DNA of 35,408 bases from an uncultured Verrucomicrobia subdivision 3 bacterium (GTDB lineage Bacteria; Verrucomicrobiota; Verrucomicrobiia; Limisphaerales; UBA11358): assembly GCA_903895255.1 (NCBI GenBank), contig CAITTG010000115.1, forward strand, positions 1 to 35,408. The letters run 5' to 3'. Positions 4,869 to 14,506 of this stretch are shown here, piece by piece. Positions within the stretch are counted from its first letter, which is position 1, and each line of letters opens with the position of its first letter. Under the pieces are notes generated by a model. That model searched no databases. It had not been told where the DNA came from and saw only the letters and a program-made list of their open reading frames with translations. The translations under genes were made by a program, and so were the position numbers.

Positions 4869-7800
4869 CTACTCCCCTTTCGCCCCGCCAAACCGGCCAT
4901 ATCGCAGCGCCAGCGTGGGCAGCACCAGCAGGTTCAGCAACGTGGAGGTTACCAACCCGCCCAAAATCACTAGGGCCATCGGACCTTCGATTTCGCGGCC
5001 GGCCTCGCCGCCGCCGAGGGCCAGCGGGAGCAGGCCCAGGCCAGTGACGAGCGCGGTCATCAGAATGGGCACCAATCGCTCGGTAGCCCCGCGCATGGCG
5101 GTGTCCAGGCCCCAGGTCATGCCTTCCTCATTCACCAGGTGTTCAAAATGCGAAATCATCATGATGGAATTGCGCATGGTAATGCCGAACAGAGTCACAA
5201 AACCCACCAGCGTGCCGAGGGAGAGGGACGGCGGGCGGTCGCCAAAATGACCGACGAGGAAAATGAGCAGCACCCCGCCCACCAGCGCAAACGGCAGGTT
5301 GGCAAGCACCAGAAACAGGTGGCTGGGTTTGCGGAAGACCATGCAGAGCAGCAGAATCACCCCCGCGCCGGCCAGCAGGGAATGGAGCCACAATTCGTTC
5401 TGGGCCTTGGCCTGTTCCTCGGCCGCGCCGCTGAACTCGGCATAGCAACCGGCGGGAAATTGAACCTGCGCCGCCACTTGCTTTTGCGCGTCGGCCACGA
5501 AGGAGCTCACGTCGCGGCCTTGCGGGTTGCAGGTGATGGTCTGGCGGCGGCGCGCGCCGTCATGAAGAATCGCATAGCGACCGGTGGTGGTGTAAACGTC
5601 GGCGAGTTGCGACAGGGGCAGGGTGACGCCCTGGTCATTGCTGACCAGCAACTGGCCGATGCTTTCCGGCTGCTGGCGGGCGGCCTGGTCGAGAATCACC
5701 GCGACTTCAAACACTTTGCTGCCCTCGTAGGTCTGGGCCACCAAGTCGCCTTCGTAAGCCGTCTGCACCGCTTCCAGCACCGGCACGGGGCGGAAACCAA
5801 ATTGCGCCAGGCGCTCGGGACGCAATTTAATCATCACGCGCGGGGCGCCGGGAGGCGCGCCAATCTGCACATCCGCCGCGCCGGGCACCTGGTTCAGCAC
5901 GTCGGCCACTTCCTGGCCTTTGCGGTCCAGCACGTCCAGATCATCGCCATAGACATTGACGACCACCTGCGCGGTTTCGCCGGCGATGGTTTCGCCCAGG
6001 CGGTCACCCAGAAAGGTCAGCACCTCGGTTTCGAGGCCGGGGAATTTCGCCAGGACCGCGCGGATGTCATCCTGCACCTTTTCCTCGTCAATGCCCGCAA
6101 CGGGTTTTAATTCCACGTGCATTTCGCCGCGGTGCGGTCCCCAGGTGTCCTCGCCGCCCTCCGCGCGGCCGATCTGCTCGGAGACCGTCTGAATGGCGGG
6201 GATTTTCATTAATTCGGCGGTGATTTCGGTGCCGAGCCGGCGCATTTCCGCGAGCGAGGTCCCCGGGGCCATGGTGAGGCCGATCACAAAATGCCCCTCG
6301 CGGAAATCGGGCAGCAATTCGCCGCCAAAAAATTGCAGGGCGAACACGGCCAGCGCGAAGGAGAGCGCGGTGATGGCAATGATCGTCTTCGGCCAGCGCG
6401 CGATCCATTCTAGGACCTGGCGGTGGCGTTCCTTGAGCCAGCGCAGGTAAACCGGTTCCTCATGCAGGCTGGTGCGGGACAACAAAGCGTAGCACAGGGC
6501 GGGCGTGACGGTCAGCGCAGCTCCGAGCGAGGCCAGGATGGACAGAATGAAGGCCACGCCGAGCGGCGCGAAAAACCGGCCTTGCAGCCCGGTCATGGTC
6601 AGCACCGGCACAAACACCAGCGCCACGATGAAGGTGGCGTAAACCACGGCGGTCCGGACTTCGAGCGAGGCTTCCAGCACGACGGTGAACAAGGGCTTGG
6701 GCACCGGACGGCGGGTATTTTCCCGCAACCGCCGCAGAATATTTTCCACGTCAATGATCGCGTCATCCACCACCACACCAATCGCCACCGCCAGCCCGCC
6801 GAGGGTCATGGTGTTCAGCGTCACGCCAAAATGATCCAGCACGGCGATGGCCGCCAGCAGGCTGAGGGGAATCGTCATGAAGGAAATCAGCGCCGTGCGC
6901 AAATCCAGCAGGAACAGAAACAACACCACCGCCACCAGGACCGCGCCGAGCAGCAGGGACGATTTCATGTTCTTGATGGCATGCTCGATGAAGGTGGCGG
7001 GACGATGCAGCGCCGGCACGTAGTCAATGCCCTCGGCGGCAAAGACCGGGCGCATGGTGTCCAAGGCCTGCTCCACGGCCAGGGTGACATCCATGGTATT
7101 GGCGCCGTATTGACTGGCGGTGGTCACCAGGATGCCCGGCCGGCCGTTGATCAGGGCATCGCCAAATTTCGGCTCGGCCCCGGCGATTACCGTGGCCACA
7201 TCCCGCAGGCACACGCTTTGGCCGTGGCGCTGGGTGACGGCGACATTGCCGAGCGCCTCGGCCGTGAGTGACTGTCCCTCAGTCTGCAATACCAGATGCT
7301 GGGCGGCGGTGTCCACGAATCCTGCCCCGCGCACGCCCGTGGCCTCCCGCGCGGCGGTGAGCACGTCGGAAATGGTCAGGCCCAGGGCTTGCAACCGTTC
7401 CGGATGCACCTGGATTTGCAACTGCCGCACCTCGCCGCCAAAGGTTTTCACCGCCGCCACCCCGGGCACGGACAACAGGCGCGGGCGCACGGTCCAATCG
7501 GCAAAGGTGCGAAGTTCCATCGGGGTGAGGTTGGTGGAAACCAGGCCGAACTTGAGCAAATCCATCGTGGAGGAGGTCAGCGGCTCCATGGCCGGGGCCT
7601 TCACCCCGGCGGGTAGATCGCCGGAAAGGTGCGCCAGCCGCTCCGCCAGCATCTGCCGCGCAATATGGATATCCGTGCCCTCTTTGAAAACCGCCGTGAC
7701 CACCGAGAGGCCCTGGATGGATTCGGACCGGATGGAGTCCAGGTCCCCCGCCCCGTTCAGGGCGTTTTCCACCGGGCTGGTGACGAGCGTTTCCACCTGT

Positions 7801-7976
7801 TCCGGCGCGAGCCCGGGGGCCTCGGTCTGCACCGTCGCCTGGGGCTGGACAAATTCTGGAAACACATCCAGCTTCGCCCGGGAAGCCACCAGCCAGCCGT
7901 AAAAAATCAGCCCCAGCGCGAGCGTGATGACCACGCCGCGTTTGCGCAAAGAAAGATCGACGATTTGGCGCAGCAT
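4869..7976 (-). CDS. RND efflux permease, CzcA/CusA-like (heavy-metal efflux type)
   Basis: 1035 aa, full length for an inner-membrane RND pump. It starts MLRQIVDLSLRKRGVV with the first membrane helix and has the family's FPEFVQPQATVQTEAPGLAP segment, where porter-domain substrate entry begins. The transmembrane 4 region reads AVAIGVVVDDAIIDVENIL, retaining the Asp pair used for proton relay. The C-terminal half repeats the pattern (ITMRNSIMMISHFEHL). The overall sequence is closer to the HME (metal) branch than to the AcrB drug branch; substrate is not shown. It is the last gene of an OMF-adaptor-permease operon and starts 3 bp after the adaptor stop. Confidence 0.9.
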   Translation of the reverse strand: MLRQIVDLSLRKRGVVITLALGLIFYGWLVASRAKLDVFPEFVQPQATVQTEAPGLAPEQVETLVTSPVENALNGAGDLDSIRSESIQGLSVVTAVFKEGTDIHIARQMLAERLAHLSGDLPAGVKAPAMEPLTSSTMDLLKFGLVSTNLTPMELRTFADWTVRPRLLSVPGVAAVKTFGGEVRQLQIQVHPERLQALGLTISDVLTAAREATGVRGAGFVDTAAQHLVLQTEGQSLTAEALGNVAVTQRHGQSVCLRDVATVIAGAEPKFGDALINGRPGILVTTASQYGANTMDVTLAVEQALDTMRPVFAAEGIDYVPALHRPATFIEHAIKNMKSSLLLGAVLVAVVLFLFLLDLRTALISFMTIPLSLLAAIAVLDHFGVTLNTMTLGGLAVAIGVVVDDAIIDVENILRRLRENTRRPVPKPLFTVVLEASLEVRTAVVYATFIVALVFVPVLTMTGLQGRFFAPLGVAFILSILASLGAALTVTPALCYALLSRTSLHEEPVYLRWLKERHRQVLEWIARWPKTIIAITALSFALAVFALQFFGGELLPDFREGHFVIGLTMAPGTSLAEMRRLGTEITAELMKIPAIQTVSEQIGRAEGGEDTWGPHRGEMHVELKPVAGIDEEKVQDDIRAVLAKFPGLETEVLTFLGDRLGETIAGETAQVVVNVYGDDLDVLDRKGQEVADVLNQVPGAADVQIGAPPGAPRVMIKLRPERLAQFGFRPVPVLEAVQTAYEGDLVAQTYEGSKVFEVAVILDQAARQQPESIGQLLVSNDQGVTLPLSQLADVYTTTGRYAILHDGARRRQTITCNPQGRDVSSFVADAQKQVAAQVQFPAGCYAEFSGAAEEQAKAQNELWLHSLLAGAGVILLLCMVFRKPSHLFLVLANLPFALVGGVLLIFLVGHFGDRPPSLSLGTLVGFVTLFGITMRNSIMMISHFEHLVNEEGMTWGLDTAMRGATERLVPILMTALVTGLGLLPLALGGGEAGREIEGPMALVILGGLVTSTLLNLLVLPTLALRYGRFGGAKGE

Positions 7977-7979
7977 GGC

Positions 7980-8996
7980 TTAATCGCGCTCGCCCGTGTT
8001 AAACGCCCCGCTGCTCAGTTCGGTGGACAGCACCGTTTGCGCTCCGGTGCTCACCACCACATTCGTGGGGGAAAAACCGCCGGTCACAAACCAGCCGGTT
8101 TGAGTGAGCCGGTCGAGCGGCACTTCGCGACGGGTGAATGCCGTCGGCGCGGTCTGCACATAGACCCAGCCCAGCCCTTCATGCCGGAGCACGGCGGCAG
8201 CGGGGAGCACCACCCCGTTGAGCGCCTGGCCGGTCCGGTTCAAATGGCCCGTAACCGAGGCGCCCAGCGGCAGCGCGCGGTCTTTGACAAGAAACAGGAA
8301 AATCTGGCCCTCGGTTTGCGGGTCCACGCCCAGCCCGCCATCCAGTAATTCGGCGGGAATCAAATCGGCTTCATCCGGAAACACCGTCAGCGCCGTGGAC
8401 ACCGGCGGTTCCGTCAAATTCTCCCCGGCGGGCAGCGTGAGCCGGACGAGCGACAATTTCCGCCCAGCCAGTTGCCGGACGAGTTCCGCCAGATCCTTGC
8501 GCCCGGCGAGGACGGGGCCCCAATCGCCCGCCAGTTTGGCCCGGGCGGCGGCCAGCGCGAGCCGGTCATTTTGGGCGGCCAATTGGGCCGCCTCCAGCGC
8601 GCGCAGGGAGGCGTTGTTTTGATCCGCCAGCGTTTTCAACCGGGAGTATTCATGCTCGGAAGCCGCCGCATTGGCCTGGGCAGTGGCGAGTTCGGTGGCG
8701 GCGGCGATTAAAGGCGCGGGGTCCACCACCCGGCCATAACCCTGGACCACCGGCTGCCATTCAGCCGGGACCGGGTGGGCCAATTCCAGTTTAATCAGCT
8801 TTTGCGTGGCGTCGTCGATGGTCACCACCATTTCGCCATTGGCGTTGCGTTTGACCGGCGATTCGGCGGAGGCGGCGTCCGGGGTTTTCGCGGCGGGCTT
8901 GTCATCGGCATCGGCCCGGACCGGTTGGGGGCCAGGCAGGGCCAGCAGGCAGCCGGCGGCCAGGCCCAGCAAGGGAGTGGAAAAACGTTTCTTCAT
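7980..8996 (-). CDS. RND periplasmic adaptor (CzcB-like membrane fusion protein)
   Basis: 338 aa. The N-terminus MKKRFSTPLLGLAAGCLLALPG is a secretion signal with likely cleavage near VRA-DA; a lipoprotein site at LAAGC is weaker. The helical hairpin is Ala-rich (residues about 105-145), followed by barrel-type segments such as VSTALTVFPDEADLIPAELLDGG and VVLPAAAVLRHEGLGWVYV, typical of adaptor beta-barrel and membrane-proximal domains. It bridges the permease and outer-membrane channel encoded on either side. Its ATG overlaps the stop of the channel gene (ATGA, 8993-8996), so translation is probably coupled. Confidence 0.85.
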   Translation of the reverse strand: MKKRFSTPLLGLAAGCLLALPGPQPVRADADDKPAAKTPDAASAESPVKRNANGEMVVTIDDATQKLIKLELAHPVPAEWQPVVQGYGRVVDPAPLIAAATELATAQANAAASEHEYSRLKTLADQNNASLRALEAAQLAAQNDRLALAAARAKLAGDWGPVLAGRKDLAELVRQLAGRKLSLVRLTLPAGENLTEPPVSTALTVFPDEADLIPAELLDGGLGVDPQTEGQIFLFLVKDRALPLGASVTGHLNRTGQALNGVVLPAAAVLRHEGLGWVYVQTAPTAFTRREVPLDRLTQTGWFVTGGFSPTNVVVSTGAQTVLSTELSSGAFNTGERD

Positions 8997-10399
8997 GGAT
9001 GGGTTTCCGTCGCGGGAGAGGCGGCGGCGATTTGTTTAAAGGTTTCGGGGGTCAGGGCATCCAGCGGATATTGCAGGGCATCCTCCAGCGCACCCCGGGC
9101 CCGCTGCACCGCCGTGTCATTGTCCAGTTGCACCAACTGCGCATTGGCCAGTTCCAACTGGGCGCCCACGGCATCGAATTGGTCGGCCGCGCCGGCTTTG
9201 ACCTGCGCTTCCATGGCGCCCGCCTGCTCCTGCTCGGTGGCCAGCAACCGCTCGCCGGAACCCGCCTGTGATTGCGCCAGCCGGTAGCCCGCCACCGCGC
9301 GGTCGATCTCGCCAATCACCTGCGATTGCAAGGCCAGAAACTTGGCGGCCGCCAGATGCCGTTTGGCCGCGGCGGAGGCGATCGGCCCCTGGTTTTGATT
9401 CAAGACCGGCAGATCCAGTGTAAGCCCCAGAAACCATTGGTTGTCACCCTGATTATATTGGTAACCCGGGCTCATGTGCACATCCGGATATTGCTTGGCG
9501 ATTTCCAATTGCAGATCCGCCTGCGCGGCGGCGTAATCGGCCAGCGCCCCGCGAATGTCGGAGCGGGACGTGAGCGCGACGCGCCGGGCGCCCGGCTCGG
9601 TGAGGGCCGGAGGGAGGTTGGTGGCCAGGGAATAATCAATCTTCACCCCCGCCAGGGCCGGGGCGCTGAGGCCGAGAATGCCTGCGAGACGGACCCGGGC
9701 GTCATTCGCGCGCGTTTCCGCATCCAGCCGGTCCTGGCCGGTTTTTTGGAGGGCAATTTGGGCGGCCACCAGCTCGGTGCGGGCAACATCCCCGGCGGTC
9801 AGCCGCTGCTCCATCCGCAGCACGAGCTGGTCCTGCAATTGGTATGCCCGGTTGAGCAAGGCCCGCCGGCGCTCGGCCACCTGCTCATCCAGCAGGGCTT
9901 CACGGAGTTGGCTGCGCACCTGCCAGGCGGTGGTGACAATGTCCCACCGGGCGGACAAGGCCACTTGGCGGGCCTCCGCCATCCGTATGCCCCGCTTGCC
10001 CGCCGTTTCCAAGGGCCAGTCCAGGCTAAACATCGGCAGCCAGGGCGAGAGCGTGGTGGTGGTGGTGTCGTAACCCGGCGTGACGCTCAACGACGGATTC
10101 GGCCGGGCGGACGCCGTCTGGATATCGGCCGAGGCTACTTCCCACTGCGCCCGGGCGACCGCGAGCGAGGGGTTGTAATAGAAAGCCGCCACGGACAGCG
10201 TGGTCAAATTCCATTCCGGTAGCGGCCAGACCTTGACCGGCTGCCCGAGTGCCTGCTCGAGAAATTTCTTCAAACCGGCGTTCTCCAGCGAGCGCGCCTC
10301 CAGTTGCGCCGCCGTTTGCGCCGGCGCGAGCGGGCGCGGTTCAAAACGGGCACACCCTGTCAGCCCGGCCATGCCAATGATGATCCACCAATATTTCAT
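8993..10399 (-). CDS. TolC-family outer-membrane efflux lipoprotein (CzcC-like)
   Basis: 468 aa. The N-terminus MKYWWIIIGMAGLTGCARF carries a clear lipobox (LTGC), so the mature protein is probably acylated at Cys16. Two repeats of long Ala/Gln-rich helices give the TolC tunnel (for example LREALLDEQVAERRRALLNRA, and near the C-terminus AQLELANAQLVQLDNDTAV). LPVLNQNQGPI is the sort of strand found in this family. It is the first gene of the efflux operon, transcribed away from secA. The promoter in the 10400-10693 gap is not obvious. Confidence 0.88.
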   Translation of the reverse strand: MKYWWIIIGMAGLTGCARFEPRPLAPAQTAAQLEARSLENAGLKKFLEQALGQPVKVWPLPEWNLTTLSVAAFYYNPSLAVARAQWEVASADIQTASARPNPSLSVTPGYDTTTTTLSPWLPMFSLDWPLETAGKRGIRMAEARQVALSARWDIVTTAWQVRSQLREALLDEQVAERRRALLNRAYQLQDQLVLRMEQRLTAGDVARTELVAAQIALQKTGQDRLDAETRANDARVRLAGILGLSAPALAGVKIDYSLATNLPPALTEPGARRVALTSRSDIRGALADYAAAQADLQLEIAKQYPDVHMSPGYQYNQGDNQWFLGLTLDLPVLNQNQGPIASAAAKRHLAAAKFLALQSQVIGEIDRAVAGYRLAQSQAGSGERLLATEQEQAGAMEAQVKAGAADQFDAVGAQLELANAQLVQLDNDTAVQRARGALEDALQYPLDALTPETFKQIAAASPATETHP

Positions 10400-10532
10400 G
10401 CCGATAAGTCGGTAATATGCGGGCGCATCCTTGGCCCGGTCAATTCTGCAATGATGAATTCGGTGTAATGTGATACCTGGTGCGGGGGAAAGACGATGGC
10501 ACCCAGAGGTAGACCCCCAGTATTGAGCGGCC

Positions 10533-10542
10533 GGGGGGGGGG
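10533..10542. repeat. Run of ten G in the secA-efflux gap
   Basis: Ten consecutive G in the 293-bp divergent intergenic region. Such runs can slip during replication, but it is not placed inside a recognisable promoter element. It may equally be a length error in assembly. Confidence 0.6.
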
Positions 10543-10639
10543 AATCCGCGACGTGACCCGGCCACCTGAATGAGCACCATCCGCCCTGGTTTTGTCCGGC
10601 GGTTCAGATTCAGCCAACAAAAACCGTCAGCGATTGATT

Positions 10640-10668
10640 TTGACGCAGGGCGTTTCCTAGCGTAGCGT
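10640..10668 (+). promoter_or_regulatory. secA: Possible secA promoter
   Basis: TTGACG (10640-10645), a 17-nt spacer and TAGCGT (10663-10668), 26 bp before the secA ATG. The -35 box is good; the -10 box matches only TA...T. No clear Shine-Dalgarno follows. Confidence 0.4.
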
Positions 10669-10693
10669 TTCCCCTCTATTTTCACAGATTGTC

Positions 10694-13600
10694 ATGATTG
10701 GATTGCTTAAGAAAATATTCGGGTCCAGGAACGAGCGTGAGGTCAAAAAGTTTTGGCCCGTCGTCCGGCGCATTAACGAGATTGAAGCCGACTTGCAAAA
10801 GCTCTCGGAGGATGAGCTGCGCGCCAAAACGGCCGCCTGGAAGGCCGAGCTATCCCAGATTACGGACAACGCCGAACTGGCCGCCCGCCTGAACGAAATT
10901 CTGCCGGAAGCCTTTGCCGTGGTCAAAAATGGCTGCCGCCGCCTCTGTGGGCGCGAAGTCACCGTGCGCAACCTGCCCCTGAAGTGGGAAATGGTGCCGT
11001 TTGACGTCCAGCTCATCGGCGGCATTGGCCTGCACAACGGGAAAATCGCGGAAATGGCCACCGGCGAAGGCAAAACCCTCGTGGGCACCCTGCCCGTCTA
11101 TCTCAACGCCCTCACGGGCCGCGGGGTGCATGTGGTGACGGTGAATGATTACCTGGCGGCGCGCGATTCCGAGTGGATGGGGGCGGTGTACCGGTTTCTG
11201 GGCCTGACCGTAGGCTGCATCACCAACGACCAGCCGCCGAGCCTCCGCCGGCAGCAATACCAGTGCGACATCACTTACGGCACGAACTCGGAGTTCGGTT
11301 TTGATTATTTGCGCGACAACGGCATGGCCATGCGCAAGGAGGCCCAGGTGCAGCGCGGCCATTACTTCGCCATCGTGGACGAAGTGGACTCCATCTTGAT
11401 TGATGAAGCCCGCACGCCGTTGATTATCAGCGGTCCGGCCATTCACACCTACGACGAGCAATACGCCCAGTGGAAACCGCTGGTGGCCGATCTCGTCAAA
11501 ACGCAGGAACGCCTGTGCAACCGCTTCCTGAGCGAGGCCGAGGCGCTGATCAAGAAACTGCATCCCACGGACGGCTCGAATGTCCAAAACGAGGCGCAGC
11601 TTCAATTGGAGATCGGGATCCTGCTGTTCCGCGTGAAAATGGGCCAGCCGAAGTCCGAAGGTTTGATGAAGATTCTGGAGAATCCGGAATACCTCAGCCT
11701 GATGAACAAGGCGGAACTGGACCTGCACAAGGACCAGAAGAAGGTGGATTTGTACCGCGAGAAGGAAGAATTGCTCTTCGCGATTGATGAGAAGAGCCAC
11801 GAGGCTGATTTGACCGAGAAAGGCCGCACGTTTATCAGTCCCCAGGACCCGGACGCGTTTGTGCTGCCGGACTTGAGCACGGCCCTGCACGATGTGGATG
11901 CGGGTCCGGAAACCGACGCGCGCAAACGCCTGGAGATGAAGGCCAAGCTGCAGTCGGATTTCGAGACCAAGGCGCAGAAGATGCATTCCATTTCCCAGCT
12001 CCTCAAGGCTTACAGCCTGTACGTGAAGGATGTGGAATACGTGGTGCAGGACAACAAGGTCATCATCGTGGACCAGCACACCGGGCGGCTGATGTCCGGC
12101 CGCCGCTGGAGCGACGGGCTGCACCAGGCCGTGGAAGCCAAGGAGGAGGTGCAGATCGAGCGCGAGACCCAGACGCTGGCGACGATCACAATCCAGAATT
12201 ATTTCCGCCTCTACGTGAAGCTGGCTGGCATGACCGGCACCGCCGAAACCGAGGCGCAGGAGTTCTTCGACATTTACAAACTGGGGGTGCTGACCATTCC
12301 CACGAACAAGCCGAACATCCGCAAGGACACGCACGATTCCGTGTACAAGACCCGGCGCGAGAAATTCAATGCCGTGGTGGGCGAGATCAAAGCCCTGCAT
12401 GCCCAAGGCCGGCCGGTGCTGGTGGGCACGATCAGCGTGGAAACCAGCGAAATGCTCTCCCGCCTCCTGAAGAAGGAAGGCTTGGTGCATTCCGTGCTGA
12501 ATGCGAAATATCACCAGCAGGAAGCCGAAATCGTGATGCGGGCGGGCCAGAAGGGGGCGATTACCATCGCCACCAACATGGCCGGCCGTGGCACGGATAT
12601 CAAACTGGGACCGGGCGTCTCGGAATCGGGCGGTCTGCACGTGCTCGGCACGGAACGCCATGAATCGCGCCGCATTGACCGCCAGTTGCGCGGCCGTTGC
12701 TCGCGCCAGGGCGATCCGGGGTCCTCGCACTTTTTCATCTCCCTCGAGGACGATTTGATGCGGTTGTTCGGGTCGGACCGCATTGTCAAATTGATGGAGA
12801 AGATGGGCCTGGAAGAAGGCCAGGAGCTGACGCATCCGCTCCTGAACCGCTCCATTCAACAAGCGCAAAAGCGCGTGGAGCAGCATCACTTCCAGCAGCG
12901 CAAACGCACGCTGGAATACGACGACGTGATGAACAAACATCGCTCGGTCGTGTATGAATTCCGCAATGAAATCATCAACTCCGAGGATGTCCGGGACCGG
13001 CTCATGGACATCATGGAGGAAGTGGTGGTGGAAAAAGTGCGCCAGTTTACGACGACTGGCGAGGAATTCGGCGACTGGAAAGTCCGTTCGCTGGCCGACT
13101 GGGTGAACCTGAACTTCCCCATGGGCCTGCCCGAGGAGGAAATCATCAAGGCCGCGCAGTCCGGCACGGAAAAGCCGCTGGCGGATTCGCTATTCGGCGA
13201 GCTGAGCCCGGCGCAGTTCGCGGTGGCGACGTTTTTGACGGACAGCATCCGCAAGGCTTACGACCTCAAGGTGAGCTTTGAGAATCCGGAGGCGCTCAAG
13301 GAAGTGGAGCGCTTCACGATTCTGAGCGCGATTGACAAGCTCTGGCAGGAGCATCTTTACGAGATGGACAGCCTGCGTTACAGCATCGGGCTGCGCGCGC
13401 ATGGCCAGCGGGATCCCCTGCTGGAGTACAAGTCCGAGGCGTTCAAGATTTTCGACGAACTCATGGTGAACGTGAAGACGGAAATTTGTCACAACATTTT
13501 CCGGAGCGCGTCCTCAATGACGGCGTTTCAGAACTTCCTGCGCAATGTGCCGCAAACCACGACACACCAGCCGCAGGCGCCCTCGGCCTTCAGCGCGCCG

Positions 13601-13759
13601 CCACCCGGCCAGGCCAATCCGAGCGACATCGTCAGCCAGGCGGCCGAGGACGTGAACAAGCCGCGGCCAAAGCCGGTGCGGTCAGGTCCCAAAGTGGGCC
13701 GCAACGACCCCTGCCCTTGCGGCAGCGGGAAGAAGTATAAGAATTGCTGCGGAAAGTAG
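10694..13759 (+). CDS. secA: Preprotein translocase ATPase SecA
   Basis: 1021 aa, about 120 longer than E. coli SecA. SecA drives secretory proteins through SecYEG using ATP. Walker A reads ATGEGKT (residues 122-128). The DEAD-like motif region VDEVDSILIDEARTPLIISG, the TMAGRGTDI-type motif (NMAGRGTDIKLG) and RGRCSRQGDPGSS are all present. The extra length comes largely from a helical insert at about residues 275-400, rich in Lys and Glu, between the nucleotide-binding lobes. The C-terminus CPCGSGKKYKNCC is the zinc-binding tail that contacts SecB and lipids. It is a single gene with a strong terminator after it. Confidence 0.97.
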   Translation: MIGLLKKIFGSRNEREVKKFWPVVRRINEIEADLQKLSEDELRAKTAAWKAELSQITDNAELAARLNEILPEAFAVVKNGCRRLCGREVTVRNLPLKWEMVPFDVQLIGGIGLHNGKIAEMATGEGKTLVGTLPVYLNALTGRGVHVVTVNDYLAARDSEWMGAVYRFLGLTVGCITNDQPPSLRRQQYQCDITYGTNSEFGFDYLRDNGMAMRKEAQVQRGHYFAIVDEVDSILIDEARTPLIISGPAIHTYDEQYAQWKPLVADLVKTQERLCNRFLSEAEALIKKLHPTDGSNVQNEAQLQLEIGILLFRVKMGQPKSEGLMKILENPEYLSLMNKAELDLHKDQKKVDLYREKEELLFAIDEKSHEADLTEKGRTFISPQDPDAFVLPDLSTALHDVDAGPETDARKRLEMKAKLQSDFETKAQKMHSISQLLKAYSLYVKDVEYVVQDNKVIIVDQHTGRLMSGRRWSDGLHQAVEAKEEVQIERETQTLATITIQNYFRLYVKLAGMTGTAETEAQEFFDIYKLGVLTIPTNKPNIRKDTHDSVYKTRREKFNAVVGEIKALHAQGRPVLVGTISVETSEMLSRLLKKEGLVHSVLNAKYHQQEAEIVMRAGQKGAITIATNMAGRGTDIKLGPGVSESGGLHVLGTERHESRRIDRQLRGRCSRQGDPGSSHFFISLEDDLMRLFGSDRIVKLMEKMGLEEGQELTHPLLNRSIQQAQKRVEQHHFQQRKRTLEYDDVMNKHRSVVYEFRNEIINSEDVRDRLMDIMEEVVVEKVRQFTTTGEEFGDWKVRSLADWVNLNFPMGLPEEEIIKAAQSGTEKPLADSLFGELSPAQFAVATFLTDSIRKAYDLKVSFENPEALKEVERFTILSAIDKLWQEHLYEMDSLRYSIGLRAHGQRDPLLEYKSEAFKIFDELMVNVKTEICHNIFRSASSMTAFQNFLRNVPQTTTHQPQAPSAFSAPPPGQANPSDIVSQAAEDVNKPRPKPVRSGPKVGRNDPCPCGSGKKYKNCCGK

Positions 13760-13780
13760 GCTTTAGCCCGTCAATCAAAG

Positions 13781-13813
13781 CCCCGGCCACTGATGGCCGG
13801 GGTGTTTTTGTTT
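13781..13813 (+). terminator. Rho-independent terminator of secA
   Basis: CCCCGGCCA (13781-13789) and TGGCCGGGG (13794-13802) form a perfect 9-bp stem with a 4-nt loop, followed by TGTTTTTGTTT. It lies 21 bp after the secA stop and faces the convergent antitoxin gene. Confidence 0.9.
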
Positions 13814-13832
13814 CGGGGACGCCGGGGGTTGC

Positions 13833-14123
13833 TCAGGCCGGCACCAATTCAATTTTCAACTTGCGGCCCAGCACCTGCGCGGCCTTGCCGAGGGTGTTGA
13901 GGGTGACCGAGGAATTGGAGGCATCCAGCAACCGGTCCACCGCCGCCCGGCTGGTTTTCATGCGGGCCGCCATTTGCGTCTTGGTCAGCGCCTGGTCCTG
14001 TAATAGGCGCTCCAGTTGGATGGCCAATGCCTGTTTCAGGGCGCGCGCCTCCACTTCGGCCAACAGGCCCTGTTCGGCCAGAAAATCCCGCAGGTCCCCT
14101 CCGCGATGAATTTTTTTGCTCAT
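13833..14123 (-). CDS. XRE-family antitoxin paired with the RelE/Gp49 toxin
   Basis: 96 aa. A helix-turn-helix lies at about residues 45-70 (LTKTQMAARMKTSRAAVDRLLD), followed by SSVTLNTLGKAAQVLGRKLKIEL, the usual XRE antitoxin ending. The N-terminal half is helical and charged and is probably where the toxin is bound. The ATG (14121-14123) overlaps the toxin stop (ATGA), showing translational coupling. It would bind and silence the toxin and repress the operon, perhaps at the palindrome 14481-14498. Confidence 0.88.
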   Translation of the reverse strand: MSKKIHRGGDLRDFLAEQGLLAEVEARALKQALAIQLERLLQDQALTKTQMAARMKTSRAAVDRLLDASNSSVTLNTLGKAAQVLGRKLKIELVPA

Positions 14124-14470
14124 ATGTTTTGGAGATAAAGGTTTTTACGTTTGCCCGCCAGCGCGAGTTCCTCGGCCGGGGTCTTTTGCGATTTTTTTAT
14201 AAAGCCATGCAACAGGACAATTTCCTGATCCACCATGGCAAAAAGCGTCCGGGCAATGCGCTTATCCAAGCGGGAGCGGACTTCCCAGATACCCCCGCCC
14301 AAATGATCCACCAGCGGCTTTCCGACCGGCCAGGCATACTGAACGGTCAGAATGTCCGCGCCAATGATCTTGCAGTCCGCTTTCGAAAGCCCCTTCAACC
14401 AATCCCGCACGGGCTGATTGCCGGAATCGGTTTGATAAAAAACCACGCTGAGCGGACGCTCCGCTTTCAT
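14120..14470 (-). CDS. RelE/ParE-type toxin (phage Gp49-like, HigB family)
   Basis: 116 aa from the ATG at 14468-14470. The sequence has the Gp49-like toxin layout: DSGNQPVRDWLKGL near the N-terminus, GGGIWEVRSRLDKRIARTLF in the middle, then VLLHGFIKKSQKTPAEELALA. These proteins are ribosome-dependent mRNA endonucleases. An upstream in-frame ATG at 14488 lies inside a palindrome and an extension to 14659 has no family support, so the 14470 start is preferred. The antitoxin gene overlaps its stop. Confidence 0.87.
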   Translation of the reverse strand: MKAERPLSVVFYQTDSGNQPVRDWLKGLSKADCKIIGADILTVQYAWPVGKPLVDHLGGGIWEVRSRLDKRIARTLFAMVDQEIVLLHGFIKKSQKTPAEELALAGKRKNLYLQNI

Positions 14471-14480
14471 GCGCCCCCAA

Positions 14481-14506
14481 CGTACCATTTCTGGTACGCG
14501 CGTCAA
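14481..14506 (-). promoter_or_regulatory. Promoter/operator candidate for the second toxin-antitoxin pair
   Basis: CGTACCA (14481-14487) and TGGTACG (14492-14498) are perfect inverted halves with a 4-nt spacer, 11 bp before the toxin ATG. A minus-strand TTGACG (14501-14506) sits just upstream and could be the -35 box, with TACGTT 16 nt further as a weak -10. The layout suits autorepression by the XRE antitoxin. Confidence 0.45.

Noticed and set aside
10533..10542. Phase-variable promoter based on the ten-G run
   Set aside because: The run is not between recognisable -35 and -10 boxes and there is no sign of length variation in a single sequence.
850..12940. Long antisense ORF opposite secA (10850-12940, 696 codons) and similar long ORFs opposite the RND genes
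   Set aside because: They mirror strongly coding sequence in high-GC DNA, are rich in His, Gln and Arg, match no family, and have no promoter or RBS.
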